A stretch of DNA of 8,200 nt from NCBI GenBank assembly GCA_025353085.1, contig JANXRI010000353.1, positions 1 through 8,200 on the forward strand, read 5' to 3'. Shown here in pieces: positions 1 to 5,421 of the stretch. Position 1 is the first letter of the stretch. The number at the start of each line of letters is the position of its first letter. The notes beneath the pieces are model-generated. The model saw nothing but the letters and a program-made list of their open reading frames with translations. It had not been told where the DNA came from and made no database searches. The translations under genes were made by a program, and so were the position numbers. Origin of the DNA: Betaproteobacteria bacterium. GTDB taxonomy: Bacteria > Pseudomonadota > Gammaproteobacteria > Burkholderiales > SG8-41.

Positions 1-244
1 CGCGCGCCTCACCCGCTTTGAAAGCACGGTCGGCCGCCTCTGCTGCGGCGCGTGCTTCGTCCGCATAGACTTCAACGAACGCGTGATATTTTTCGTCATG
101 CCGGCTGATGCGCTGCAAATAACAGTCGACGAGCGTCGACGCGGTCAATTCGCCGGTCTTCAGGCGCGCGCCAAGCGCATGGATCGGCGCGTACGCGAGA
201 TCATCATCGGCGCCGGCAGTCGATTGATCATTCATGGTGGACAT
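1..244 (-). CDS. Amidase-signature family enzyme, N-terminal part (runs off the left edge)
   Basis: Only about 80 N-terminal residues are in the window, read leftward. The visible protein has the usual entry to the amidase fold (GatA, indole-acetamide hydrolase and allophanate hydrolase relatives): a stretch like LKTGELTASTLVDCYLQRI, then HDEKYHAFVEVYADEA and an Ala-rich helix ending FKAGE. This matches the family pattern in which a substrate-binding helix and the '..NAF....A...A..AD' segment precede the catalytic part. The Ser-cisSer-Lys triad lies outside the window, so activity and substrate cannot be judged; family members hydrolyse carboxamide bonds. Two in-frame ATGs are possible, at 242-244 and 233-235, and neither has a clear Shine-Dalgarno. 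A promoter-like pair lies just upstream and would leave a very short leader. It is divergent from the first RidA gene, so shared regulation is plausible. Family call is fairly sure; start is uncertain. Confidence 0.8.
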   Translation of the reverse strand, partial: MSTMNDQSTAGADDDLAYAPIHALGARLKTGELTASTLVDCYLQRISRHDEKYHAFVEVYADEARAAAEAADRAFKAGEAR

Positions 245-255
245 CGAAGGTTTGC

Positions 256-284
256 ATTGTAGCGACCGTTCTGCTTGCAGTCGA
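256..284 (-). promoter_or_regulatory. Candidate sigma-70 promoter for the amidase gene
   Basis: On the minus strand there is a -35-like TCGACT (284-279), a 17-bp spacer and a -10-like TACAAT (261-256). They match the consensus at 4 of 6 and 5 of 6 positions. A start near 249 would give a 5-nt or 14-nt leader depending on which ATG is used, in line with the absence of a Shine-Dalgarno. Its -35 overlaps that of the candidate rightward promoter. Confidence 0.4.
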
Positions 285-302
285 TTACGCTGCGGTTAAA
301 CT
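275..302 (+). promoter_or_regulatory. Weak candidate promoter for the two tandem RidA genes
   Basis: TTGCAG (275-280), a 16-bp spacer and TAAACT (297-302) form a weak sigma-70-like pair. The -10 keeps the three most conserved positions (T1, A2, T6). It would start transcription near 309, the first base of the heptanucleotide repeat. The -10 lies within GGTTAAACT, which recurs upstream of the leftward operon. The match is modest. Confidence 0.28.
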
Positions 303-308
303 ATGTGT

Positions 309-334
309 GAGCAATGAGCAATGAGCAATGAGCA
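309..334 (+). repeat. Tandem heptanucleotide repeat (GAGCAAT, about 3.7 copies)
   Basis: Three perfect copies of GAGCAAT (309-329) are followed by a partial GAGCA (330-334), directly before the purine-rich ribosome binding site of the first RidA gene. Each perfect copy generates an ATG at its junction with the next unit (314, 321, 328). The 7-bp unit is not a multiple of three, so these ATGs fall in different frames and only 328 is in frame with the gene. Short arrays like this can change length by slippage. Confidence 0.85.
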
Positions 335-345
335 GAGAGAACAGC

Positions 346-732
346 ATGGCAAAACAATTCCTGAATCCGCCCGCGCTCGGCGCAGTCGACAGTCCCTATA
401 GTCAGGGCGTGCGCGCGGGCAACACGATCTGGGTATCGGCGCAGGCGGGGCACGACGCGCAAGGGCGCATCGTCGGCGGGGAAGATGCAGAAGCGCAATG
501 CCACGCGATTTTCGCTCGCATCGGCGCGGTGCTCGCGGCAGGTGGCGCGCGACCCACGGATGTCGTGATGGTGCGCGGATTTTTAAAGCAGCGCGATTGT
601 TTGCAGGCGACGTGGAAAGTGCGCAAGGAATTCTTCGGTGACCATAAGCCGGCGAGCACGACCTTCATGGTGAGTGACGTTGAACCGGCAGGCGCGCTCA
701 TGAGTTTTGAAGTGATGGCGATGCTTGATTAG
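346..732 (+). CDS. RidA family protein (single domain), first of a tandem pair
   Basis: This 128-residue cytosolic protein has the usual length of a RidA/YjgF/UK114 subunit. Family landmarks are an SPYSQGVRAG loop (about 16-25), the strand NTIWVSAQAG, the helix carrying AEAQCHAIFARIGAVL, the AGGARPTDVVMVRGFL segment and the terminal strand MSFEVMAML. RidA proteins form trimers, and archetypes hydrolyse reactive imines/enamines such as 2-aminoacrylate. The archetypal catalytic Arg (E. coli Arg105 position) aligns here with Asp in the FMVSDVEPAG stretch, so canonical deaminase activity is doubtful. I chose ATG 346 because AGAGAGA (334-340) lies 5 nt upstream and the chain then begins MAKQF like its neighbour (MPKQF). 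An in-frame ATG at 328 would add six residues encoded by the repeat. The next RidA gene follows after 14 nt, probably co-transcribed. The two proteins share the KQF..PP start and the YS.GVRAG loop, suggesting tandem duplication. Confidence 0.92.
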   Translation: MAKQFLNPPALGAVDSPYSQGVRAGNTIWVSAQAGHDAQGRIVGGEDAEAQCHAIFARIGAVLAAGGARPTDVVMVRGFLKQRDCLQATWKVRKEFFGDHKPASTTFMVSDVEPAGALMSFEVMAMLD

Positions 733-746
733 TTGGTAACTATCGC

Positions 747-1136
747 ATGCCCAAACAGTTTTACGACCCGCCCTGTGTTTACAGCCCGGTCAACATTTAC
801 AGTCATGGCGTGCGCGCCGGCCGCACGTTGACGCTCGCCGGCCAGGCGCCGCTGGCTGAAGACGGCAGCGTGATCGGGCCAGGCGATCCGGCGGCGCAAT
901 GCCGGCGCGTGTTTGCCGATCTCAAGAAAACGCTCGATCTCGCGGGCGCGACGTTCGCCGACGTCGTTTACGTGCGCGCATACCTGACGCACAAGCGCGT
1001 GATGCCGGAACTGCGGCGAATCAGCATCGATATTTTCGGCGCGAACCGGCCCGCATTTACGCCGGTGATCGTGCCCAGCGTGCGTGCCGAAGGCGCGCTG
1101 GTCGAAATCGAACTGACGGTCGTATTCGACGTATAA
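747..1136 (+). CDS. RidA family protein (single domain), second of a tandem pair
   Basis: This 129-residue protein is clearly a paralogue of the gene before it: MPKQFYDPP start, YSHGVRAG loop, strand RTLTLAGQAPL, AAQCRRVFADLKKTL helix, AGATFADVVYVRAYL segment and C-terminal ALVEIELTVVFDV. It is a complete RidA domain, expected to be a cytosolic trimer or possibly a mixed trimer with its neighbour. At the catalytic-arginine position I read Ser (PVIVPSVRAEG), with an Arg two residues later that might substitute only if the loop is shifted. ATG 747 comes 14 nt after the preceding stop and lacks a convincing Shine-Dalgarno, so translation may depend on reinitiation from the upstream gene. The stop is only 9 bp from the stop of the convergent three-domain RidA gene. 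Family call is secure; reaction unknown. Confidence 0.92.
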   Translation: MPKQFYDPPCVYSPVNIYSHGVRAGRTLTLAGQAPLAEDGSVIGPGDPAAQCRRVFADLKKTLDLAGATFADVVYVRAYLTHKRVMPELRRISIDIFGANRPAFTPVIVPSVRAEGALVEIELTVVFDV

Positions 1137-1145
1137 CCGCGTGAA

Positions 1146-2429
1146 TCAGGGCGCATAGATCCACGCATCGGCGATCACGCTGCACGCGGGGACCGGCAGC
1201 GTCGCGGGAACGCCGATCGCGGTAAATGGAATCGGCGCGCCGCCGAGCGCCTCCTGCCATGGCCGGTGCATCAGTGAAAAGTCAGCAAGATCGGTATGGA
1301 ATTGATGGATACGCACAACGTTGTCGATGTGCGTGCCGCCTGCCGTGCAGACTGTCTTGATCGCGTCGACGATAGTTTCCATTTGCGCGCGCGCCGCGAT
1401 GCCGAAATACGGCAGTGCCTTGTCCGCGGCTATGCCGGCGATTGGTCCTTTGTTGTCGACGGCCAGCATGCCGGAGCACAGCAATAAATCGCCCGCGCGC
1501 ACGGCCGCTGCGCCGTACGTCATTGCAGCGGGGATGCAGCCGTCGATTACCTGCTTTTTGGCTTTGCCGCCGTCGGTCACGGCGATCAGGTTGATTTCAA
1601 TGATGCCGGGAACGAGTCCGAAATCTTTCGCCGGCACTATCGTGAGCGCGCACTGGCGTTTGCCGAAGTGGCTTTCCCATACGTCGAGAAAATGCGCGGT
1701 GTCGTCGATGTCGCGCAAGTACACCTGCGCTTTGACCGCGTTGGCGAGTGAGGAACCGGCGGCGGAGAGCGCGGGGATAAATTTCTCGCGGATCAGGTAT
1801 TCGGTCTGGCGGCGAATTTCGTAGCCGCCCCAGCGGCTGTGCGCCGGCACGTGCGCGCGCGGATCCGTATTGCCGTCGGCGCCGCGCGCCATCTGCCCGG
1901 CGATAAAAATGAAATCGCCCGCCGTCACCGCCGGTACGAAACCGGACCAGACGGGCGCGGTCACCTGGGGTGCGCTCACGCGCCTGGGCTCGCGGCTCCC
2001 GCCGGGCATTACGGCAAGCAGCGAAGCAGAAATGTCCGCGCGCGCAGTCAGCAGACTTTCCATGATCACCGACGTGCTTGGCGGAATGTAGTCGCCGAAC
2101 GCGGCGCGCCGCGCGAGATGATAGGGATCGACGGCTTTCCACGTCGGATAGTATTGATCGAGCCGCACGGTATTCGCGAAACTCGTGCCGGCTTGTGCGA
2201 GCAGTTGTTTGAACCGCGCGCAAATCACATCACCTTCGCGCCGATGGCGCGGCAGTCCGTGATGGGGCAATCCCGCCGTTCCCGCGACTGCCGGATGCAG
2301 TTCCGTTTCATAATCGACCGCTTCGATGCCTGACAGAAATACCCAGTTGCCGGCCTTCATGCAGGGTGCGTAGTGGATGTCGGTGCGTGGAATGCGCAGC
2401 GCACCGAGCGCAGTGACGGTACTTACCAT
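1146..2429 (-). CDS. Three-domain RidA-family protein (last gene of leftward operon)
   Basis: This 427-residue soluble protein has three successive RidA-like domains at about 15-141, 155-285 and 293-427. Each repeats the family order: hydrophobic strand ending in a Gly (GNWVFLSGIEAV; GDFIFIAGQM; GDLLLCSGMLAV), a long helix, an AG.S/T...N.V segment (AGTSFANTVRL; AGSSLANAVKAQVYL; GGTHIDNVVRIHQF) and a closing strand after an F/LG..P-type turn. Domains 1 and 2 carry extra residues between the first strand and the helix. A normal RidA subunit is about 130 residues, so this is a triple fusion that could fold as a pseudo-trimer on one chain. None of the domains shows the catalytic Arg; Ser, Asp and Ala align there. 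The start is ATG 2429, set by AGGAG at 2436-2440, 6 nt upstream. A TTG at 2432 would add one residue. The stop of the Bug gene overlaps this ribosome binding site. Function unknown. Confidence 0.88.
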   Translation of the reverse strand: MVSTVTALGALRIPRTDIHYAPCMKAGNWVFLSGIEAVDYETELHPAVAGTAGLPHHGLPRHRREGDVICARFKQLLAQAGTSFANTVRLDQYYPTWKAVDPYHLARRAAFGDYIPPSTSVIMESLLTARADISASLLAVMPGGSREPRRVSAPQVTAPVWSGFVPAVTAGDFIFIAGQMARGADGNTDPRAHVPAHSRWGGYEIRRQTEYLIREKFIPALSAAGSSLANAVKAQVYLRDIDDTAHFLDVWESHFGKRQCALTIVPAKDFGLVPGIIEINLIAVTDGGKAKKQVIDGCIPAAMTYGAAAVRAGDLLLCSGMLAVDNKGPIAGIAADKALPYFGIAARAQMETIVDAIKTVCTAGGTHIDNVVRIHQFHTDLADFSLMHRPWQEALGGAPIPFTAIGVPATLPVPACSVIADAWIYAP

Positions 2430-2435
2430 CAATTT

Positions 2436-2440
2436 CTCCT
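2436..2440 (-). promoter_or_regulatory. Ribosome binding site overlapping the upstream stop codon
   Basis: AGGAG on the minus strand lies 6 nt before ATG 2429. It shares bases with the TAG stop of the solute-binding protein gene (TAGGAG), so ribosomes terminating there can restart on the three-domain RidA gene. It decides for ATG 2429 over TTG 2432. Confidence 0.8.
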
Positions 2441-3440
2441 ATCGTTCGAGTTTGACGCCAGTTTCGCGCGCGACCGGCGTCCAGCGCGCGACTTCCTCTT
2501 CGAGGAACTGCCTGAACTCGGACGGCGTGCTCCAGCGCGGTTCGCCGCCGAGATTCTGAATGCGCTCCTGCACGTCGTGCATCTTGAGCGCCTTCACCAT
2601 TTCCGCATTGATCTTGTTGACGATAGCCAGCGGCACCTTGGCCGGCGCGACGGCGCCCGCATAACCGACCGATTGAAATCCCGGCAAGCCCGCTTCGGCA
2701 ATCGTCGGCAGCTCTGGCAGCAAAGTGCTGCGCGAAGGCGACGCGATGCCCACGGCCCGCACGCGGTTGCCGCGGATGAATTGCATCGCGGTTGGCATGT
2801 TGACGAACATAAAATCGATGCGGCCGCCGGACACGTCGGTCAGCGCGACCGGACTCGAATTGTATGGCACATGCGCGCCGCTGAAGCCCGCCCGCTTGCG
2901 GAACAACTCGGTCGCGAGATACGGCGAACTACCCGCGCCGACGGTCGCCCACGTCGGGCCGCCGGGTTTGCTCTTCGCGTATGCAATCAGCTCGGGCACG
3001 GTCTTCGCTGGAAAATTCACGCTGGCCACCAGGATGTTGGGATACATCGCGATCAGCGAGATCGGCGCGAAATCCTTGCGCGTGTCGTACGGCAGCTTGT
3101 CGTAGACGCTGACGTTGATCGAGAACGGCGTCGAGACGAACACGAGCGTGTAACCGTCAGGCGCGGCCTTCGAGCCGATGTCATTGGCGATGGTGCCGTT
3201 CACGCCGGGACGCGCTTCGTTGATGATCGGCTGGCTCCACGCATCGGTGAGTTTCTGGCCGACGATGCGCGCGAGAGTGTCCGAGAGGCCGCCCGCGCCG
3301 AAGTCGATGATCCAGCGGATCGGTTTGCTCGGGAAATCTTGTGCCGGATCGCCGGCCGCTTTCTGTTGCGCGTACGCGTTTGCGCCGCCGAGCGTTGCGA
3401 TCCATCCTAAATAAACGAGCTTGCGCGCCAGTTTGTTCAT
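2439..3440 (-). CDS. Bug/TctC-family periplasmic solute-binding protein of tripartite tricarboxylate-type transport
   Basis: This 333-residue protein is of normal length for Bug receptors. It has a Sec signal peptide: basic MNKLARK, a hydrophobic stretch to about residue 20, and a likely signal peptidase site after AYA (24), so the mature protein is periplasmic. Family hallmarks follow: FPSKPIRWIIDFGAGGLSD (36-54, usually '.PSKPIR..VPF.AGG..D', forming part of the ligand pocket), the ARPGVNGTIAND and APDGYTLVF block, PELIAYAKSKPG, and the C-terminal VPLAIVNKINAEMVKAL region. Family members bind organic acids or other small anions and pass them to TctA/TctB membrane partners. No such partner is in the window, so this is an orphan receptor or uses a transporter elsewhere. 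GGGAGA (3446-3451) sits 5 nt before the ATG. It is 36 nt downstream of a RidA gene and 9 nt upstream of another, so it is co-transcribed and likely binds the pathway substrate or a relative of it. Confidence 0.95.
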   Translation of the reverse strand: MNKLARKLVYLGWIATLGGANAYAQQKAAGDPAQDFPSKPIRWIIDFGAGGLSDTLARIVGQKLTDAWSQPIINEARPGVNGTIANDIGSKAAPDGYTLVFVSTPFSINVSVYDKLPYDTRKDFAPISLIAMYPNILVASVNFPAKTVPELIAYAKSKPGGPTWATVGAGSSPYLATELFRKRAGFSGAHVPYNSSPVALTDVSGGRIDFMFVNMPTAMQFIRGNRVRAVGIASPSRSTLLPELPTIAEAGLPGFQSVGYAGAVAPAKVPLAIVNKINAEMVKALKMHDVQERIQNLGGEPRWSTPSEFRQFLEEEVARWTPVARETGVKLER

Positions 3441-3476
3441 GGATTTCTCCCGTGGAGGCTTCGATGAGTCATCATG

Positions 3477-3923
3477 TTATTCCCACACTGCGGTGGCTTC
3501 GATCTCGATCAGCATATCCGGATGCATGAGCGAGGCGACACCGATCGACGTGATGCACGGCAACTCGCCGCCGGGCGAATGTTTCGCGAAGAACTCGACG
3601 CGCGCCGGTATCGCATCGCGATGCCATTTTTCGCGGTCGGTGAAATAAAATGTCATGTGCACGATATCGTCCCAGCCCGCGCCACCGGCCTCGACCGTGC
3701 GCTTTACGTATTCGAGCGCCTGCAAGGTCTGCACGCGCATGTCGCCTTTGCCGATGATGCCGGCGGGGCCGATCGCGGGATAACCCGACATGCGCAGCGT
3801 ATTGCCGCCGCTCGTGACGATCGCATGCGCGATGCTAATCGGCTGGTATTCGGGAATATCCTTGTGCAGCGTGCCGCGGTAGAACTGCTCGATGTCGGGA
3901 AGTACGATGCGGCGTTTTTTCAT
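3477..3923 (-). CDS. RidA family protein (single domain) inside the leftward operon
   Basis: This 148-residue protein is a RidA domain with a longer N-terminus (MKKRRIVLPDIEQFYRG) than the tandem pair. Landmarks are ISIAHAIVTSGGNTLRMSGYPAIGP, the helix MRVQTLQALEYVKRTV, AGGAGWDDIVHMTFYFTD and the final strand MLIEIEATAVW, which closely resembles the archetypal IEIEAIAV ending. At the catalytic Arg position, the sequence IGVASLMHPD has Ser. The frame stays open up to 4064, but I chose ATG 3923 because AGGGGA (3932-3937) lies 8 nt upstream and the added stretch is Arg-rich, poor in third-position G/C and unlike any RidA. It sits between a three-domain RidA gene and the Bug gene, suggesting a role in the same pathway. 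Expected to be a cytosolic trimer; substrate unknown. Confidence 0.93.
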   Translation of the reverse strand: MKKRRIVLPDIEQFYRGTLHKDIPEYQPISIAHAIVTSGGNTLRMSGYPAIGPAGIIGKGDMRVQTLQALEYVKRTVEAGGAGWDDIVHMTFYFTDREKWHRDAIPARVEFFAKHSPGGELPCITSIGVASLMHPDMLIEIEATAVWE

Positions 3924-3931
3924 GATGCGAG

Positions 3932-3937
3932 TCCCCT
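3932..3937 (-). promoter_or_regulatory. Ribosome binding site fixing the RidA start at 3923
   Basis: AGGGGA on the minus strand is placed 8 nt before ATG 3923. It supports the short 148-residue product over a 195-residue reading from 4064. It lies between the stop of the possible small ORF and the RidA start. Confidence 0.7.
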
Positions 3938-3940
3938 GTT

Positions 3941-4033
3941 TCAGGTGTTGCCCGCGGAGGCGCACGCCTGCAATTCGTCGAGCCGGCCCGCGCTGCCCGC
4001 GTAAAACCGCGCGCCGGTTGCGCCGGTGTTCAT
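3941..4033 (-). CDS. Possible 30-residue ORF, stop-start overlapped with the three-domain RidA gene
   Basis: The stop of the upstream three-domain RidA gene forms ATGA with an ATG at 4033-4031, the classic coupled arrangement. The resulting frame runs 30 codons to TGA at 3943-3941, leaving 17 nt with the RidA ribosome binding site before ATG 3923. I read it as starting MNTGATGARFYAG and ending LDELQACASAGNT. Nearly every codon in this frame ends in G or C, like the genuine genes here, whereas the overlapping frame that extends the RidA gene does not. The peptide contains one Cys and no membrane segment or motif I recognise. It could be a real small protein, a relay that carries ribosomes to the next gene, or the tail of an old frameshifted gene. 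No function is proposed. Confidence 0.35.
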   Translation of the reverse strand: MNTGATGARFYAGSAGRLDELQACASAGNT

Positions 4034-5415
4034 ACCGCCACCGCCTCGATTTGCACGCGTGCATCCCGAAGCGGCAGGTCGTGCACCGCGACGGCGGTGA
4101 TCGCCGGCGGATCGTCGCCGAGCGACGCGAGCAAAACCCTGCGCACGAACGTGAAGTCGGCCACGCTGCGCATATAGACGGTTATCTTGAGCAACGAACG
4201 CAGATTTGAATCGAGCGAATTCAGCACGATCTCCAACTGATCGAGGATGCTTTGCGTTTGCGCCGCCGCTGCAAGTTGCTCGCGCGTGTGCGCGTCGAGT
4301 CCGGCGATCGCTTTAGTCATGCGTTGCGCTGCCGCTGGTCCGAGATCGCTCGCGGCTTTCACCATATGGCCCGTCGCGGTGCCATAGCCCATCAGTCCGG
4401 ACACGAATACGAAATCGCCGCCGCGCACTGCATTGACATGGCGTCCCCAGGCGGCGACTCGCGCATCGGCCGGCGCCGCGTTCAGCGCACCGCGGTCGTA
4501 CGTGATGCCCTCGATTTCGATGTAGAAATCGCGCCGCGCGAGACTTTCGACGCCGATGACCGTTCCCGCGGGCGCGCGCTCGCCGAAAAAATGCGCGCCT
4601 ATGCGTTCGACTTCCGCGAGCTCGGTCATATTGCGCAGGTAAATGTTGACCCGCATGATCTGCGCGAGCGAAGTGCCTTGTTCTTCGAGCATCGCGCGTA
4701 TGAGCTTGTATATCGTGTAAGTCTGCGCCGAGATGGGTTCCAACTGCAGCCGTGCCGCGAGCGCGGCGGCGGGTCGCGGCCAGTCCGTATCCTTAAGTTC
4801 ATCGGCGCCGTAGATGATGAGACCGTTCTCCGGGTGCGCGCCGACGACGCCGGCGTAGAACGTGTAATCCCCCGCGCGCGTCGCGAGCTCGTAATTCGAC
4901 AGCGGCCCCTGCACGACGTGTTTCGACGTGAGCACTTGTTTCGCGATGCCGCGGGCGGGGTCGGGAACCATCGCGACGGGATCGAAGTACACGACCGAAC
5001 CCGGATGCAGCAGCGCAGGGACCTGCGATGCCGTGCTCGGCGGCGCGATCCCGCCCTCGAACAGAGCTGCACGCGTGCGCGCGAGCACCGGGAAATTCCG
5101 CATCTCGCGCTTGTAGATGCTGTAGAAAAGCAGGTCGTTCTTTTTGGCGCCCTGCTCGTTGAGCAGCGTCTCGAGGTCTTCGTAAATACGCGCCGCCTGG
5201 GCGACGAACGTCTCTTCCCAGCTATCGGGCGCGAGCAAACCGAGCGCCGGCACCGGTTGGCGGCCGAGTTCGCGGTAACCGCTCAGCGCAAAACCTGAAT
5301 CGTGCGCGAGACCCGCGCGTCCCGATATGAACAGCAGATGTCCCGCGCGCGTCGCGACGGGGAAGCCGGGCACGGGTGCGGCGACCGCGCTCGTGGCGAC
5401 GATCGATTTTTTCAT
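4030..5415 (-). CDS. Three-domain RidA-family protein (second gene of leftward operon)
   Basis: This 461-residue soluble protein has three RidA-like domains at about 8-150, 163-307 and 318-461. Each has the AG/GG-bordered strand (AGHLLFISGRAGL; AGDYTFYAGVVGA; GGDFVFVSGLMGY), the helix, and the VxxYxR segment (YSIYKREM; VNIYLRNM; ITVYMRSV). The closing strand ends domains 2 and 3 as FYIEIEGI and VQIEAVAV. Domains 1 and 2 contain extra loops before the helix, as in the other three-domain protein of this operon. Both proteins also have PPST at the equivalent point of domain 1, so they look like anciently diverged paralogues with the same domain order. At the catalytic Arg position I align Ala (QVPALLHPG), Ser (GVESLARRD) and Asp (VAVHDLPLRD). 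The ATG follows the amidohydrolase TGA after 6 nt without a clear Shine-Dalgarno, suggesting coupled translation. Function unknown; a covalent pseudo-trimer is inferred. Confidence 0.88.
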   Translation of the reverse strand: MKKSIVATSAVAAPVPGFPVATRAGHLLFISGRAGLAHDSGFALSGYRELGRQPVPALGLLAPDSWEETFVAQAARIYEDLETLLNEQGAKKNDLLFYSIYKREMRNFPVLARTRAALFEGGIAPPSTASQVPALLHPGSVVYFDPVAMVPDPARGIAKQVLTSKHVVQGPLSNYELATRAGDYTFYAGVVGAHPENGLIIYGADELKDTDWPRPAAALAARLQLEPISAQTYTIYKLIRAMLEEQGTSLAQIMRVNIYLRNMTELAEVERIGAHFFGERAPAGTVIGVESLARRDFYIEIEGITYDRGALNAAPADARVAAWGRHVNAVRGGDFVFVSGLMGYGTATGHMVKAASDLGPAAAQRMTKAIAGLDAHTREQLAAAAQTQSILDQLEIVLNSLDSNLRSLLKITVYMRSVADFTFVRRVLLASLGDDPPAITAVAVHDLPLRDARVQIEAVAV

Positions 5416-5421
5416 CGTCGT

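Noticed and set aside
309..334. Start of a CRISPR array or iteron origin
   Set aside because: The units are 7 bp with no spacers, fewer than four copies, and no replication or Cas gene is nearby.
328..345. ATG 328 as the start of the first RidA gene
   Set aside because: The six extra residues come from the repeat, whereas the purine-rich site at 334-340 is correctly spaced for ATG 346 and the neighbour also begins with M.KQF. Kept only as a possible alternative product.
1597..2223. A 208-codon minus-strand frame inside the first three-domain RidA gene
   Set aside because: Out of phase with the RidA domains and strongly Arg-rich; a composition shadow.
2373..3410. A 345-codon open frame on the plus strand across the Bug gene
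   Set aside because: It is antisense to a protein with signal peptide and family motifs, is rich in Arg/His/Asp, has no ribosome site and resembles no family. Long antisense frames are expected in GC-rich genes.
3924..4064. N-terminal extension of the operon's single-domain RidA protein to 195 residues
   Set aside because: The added 47 residues are Arg-rich, unlike RidA, and overlap the end of the upstream gene. AGGGGA positioned before ATG 3923 supports the shorter protein.
4252..5298. A 348-codon open frame on the plus strand across the second three-domain RidA gene
   Set aside because: Arg-rich composition and antisense position to a clear RidA triple-domain protein; no motif or start signal.
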